This document shows, piece by piece, positions 13,723 to 14,466 of a stretch of 14,466 nucleotides of DNA. Below the pieces are notes generated by a model. It searched no databases, had not been told where the DNA came from, and was given only the letters and a program-made list of their open reading frames with translations. Made by a program: the position numbers and the translations under genes. The DNA comes from Gordonia sp. (in: high G+C Gram-positive bacteria) (GTDB lineage: Bacteria > Actinomycetota > Actinomycetes > Mycobacteriales > Mycobacteriaceae), in NCBI GenBank assembly GCA_030152405.1, contig JASLJL010000502.1, positions 1-14,466 on the forward strand, read 5' to 3'. Numbering within the stretch: position 1 is the first letter of the stretch; each line of letters starts with the position of its first letter.

Positions 13723-14466
13723 CTAGGTGAGGTAGCGGTACGCCGGAGTTCCCGGCTCGAGGCGCTCGACGTTCAGCCGCGAGTGCGCCATTCGACGTTC
13801 CAGGTCGACCAGACCCGAGGGATCGCCGAGCTCGATGCCGACGAGCGCTGCGCCGGTGTCACGGTTGTTGCGCTTCACGTACTCGAAGAGGGTGATGTCG
13901 TCGTCGGGACCGAGGACCTCGTCGAGGAAACGACGAAGCGCGCCGGGCTCCTGCGGGAAGTTGACCAAGAAGTAATGCTTGAGGCCTCGATGGACGAGGG
14001 ACCGTTCGATGATCTCGCCGTACCTCGACACGTCATTGTTGCCGCCGGACACCAGCGACACCACCCGCGATCCCGGCGCGATCGGCAGGTCGACGAGAGC
14101 GGCCGTGGCGAGAGCGCCTGCGGGCTCGGCGATGATGCCCTCGTTCTGGTAAAGCTCCAGCATCGTCGAGCAGATCGCCCCCTCGTCGACGTGGGTGACG
14201 GTGACACTGCCCGGCGCGAGATCGATACGATCGGCCTCGATGACCGGTACCGCGGGAGTGTCGGTGATCGCCGCGAACACCGGGTGCGCCACCACCTTCG
14301 CGCCTGCGGCCGCCATCACCGCGTGCCCCAGTCCGCCGATCCGCTTGACCGACGCGCCGTCGACGAACGGATCGATGGTGTCGAGGGTGTACGGCGCTCC
14401 GTTGACCAAGGCGGCGCCGAGCGAGACCGCACCCGCGGGTTCCACGCCCACGATCGCCACGTCGGG
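13723..14466 (-). CDS. ilvA: Threonine dehydratase (IlvA), C-terminal part, 5' end off window
   Basis: PLP enzyme of isoleucine synthesis (threonine to 2-oxobutyrate and ammonia), cytoplasmic. 247 codons before the TAG at 13723 are visible, continuing off the right edge; the short actinobacterial form is about 430 aa, so somewhat over half is here. Seen: IVGVEPAGAVS, HVDEGAICSTMLELYQNEGIIAEPAGA-like sequence of the fold II catalytic domain, and the SGGNND motif. The C-terminal regulatory ACT-like domain follows, about the last 85 residues (LKHYFLVNFPQEPGALRRFL, then EYVKRNN), a single copy as in Corynebacterium and Mycobacterium IlvA. The stop is followed by a GC-rich hairpin. It is the same strand as mce but 301 bp away, so probably a separate unit. 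Confidence 0.93.
   Translation of the reverse strand, partial: PDVAIVGVEPAGAVSLGAALVNGAPYTLDTIDPFVDGASVKRIGGLGHAVMAAAGAKVVAHPVFAAITDTPAVPVIEADRIDLAPGSVTVTHVDEGAICSTMLELYQNEGIIAEPAGALATAALVDLPIAPGSRVVSLVSGGNNDVSRYGEIIERSLVHRGLKHYFLVNFPQEPGALRRFLDEVLGPDDDITLFEYVKRNNRDTGAALVGIELGDPSGLVDLERRMAHSRLNVERLEPGTPAYRYLT

Noticed and set aside
1..14466. Insertion sequence, phage, CRISPR array, toxin-antitoxin or tRNA gene at the mce borders
   Set aside because: No transposase or integrase frame, no repeat-spacer pattern, no cloverleaf and no flanking direct repeats were seen by eye on either strand.

Overview
The window is high-GC DNA with dense, tightly packed genes. It carries a complete mce (mammalian cell entry) operon and GTG starts, some apparently leaderless. 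This points to a mycolic-acid actinomycete (order Mycobacteriales; Gordonia, Williamsia, Rhodococcus or Mycobacterium-like). The genus cannot be fixed from the sequence alone.

Left part (1-4264): the biotin gene bioA runs leftward off the edge, with its last codons outside. It is divergent from a small TetR-family regulator, very probably BioQ. The 99-bp gap between them holds two 19-bp palindromic operators 21 bp apart. Directly behind the regulator, on the + strand, is treY (maltooligosyltrehalose synthase), complete at 765 aa and apparently with its own leaderless promoter. The other pathway genes, treZ and treX, are not in the window.

Middle (4272-13421, minus strand): one uninterrupted operon of nine genes, yrbEA-yrbEB-mceA-mceB-mceC-mceD-mceE-mceF-mam. 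Junctions are from 7-nt overlaps to 11-nt gaps. It encodes an ATP-dependent lipid importer: two MlaE/YrbE permeases, six MlaD-domain Mce subunits that form the periplasmic channel, and one Mce-associated membrane protein. The ATPase (MceG/Mkl) is not here, as is usual. Both MceD and MceE carry lipoprotein signal peptides. MceA, B, C, D and F each have exactly two cysteines near the C-terminus (apart from the lipid-anchor Cys of MceD), which suggests one disulfide per subunit. The substrate (sterol, fatty or mycolic acid, other lipid) cannot be told from the sequence.

Right part (13422-14466): a 301-bp non-coding leader of locally lower GC with several dyads and repeats, probably the mce promoter/operator region and the ilvA terminator. 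After it comes the C-terminal part of ilvA (threonine dehydratase) on the minus strand, running off the right edge.

The order bioA(-) / treY(+) / ilvA(-) matches the M. tuberculosis block ilvA-treZ-treY-treX-...-bioA in order and relative orientation. The mce operon therefore sits inside an otherwise conserved metabolic neighbourhood, where treZ would be expected. I found no clearly new type of system. The most interesting points are this placement, the BioQ-type operator pair, the paired-cysteine and double-lipoprotein features of the Mce subunits, and the repeat-rich mce leader.
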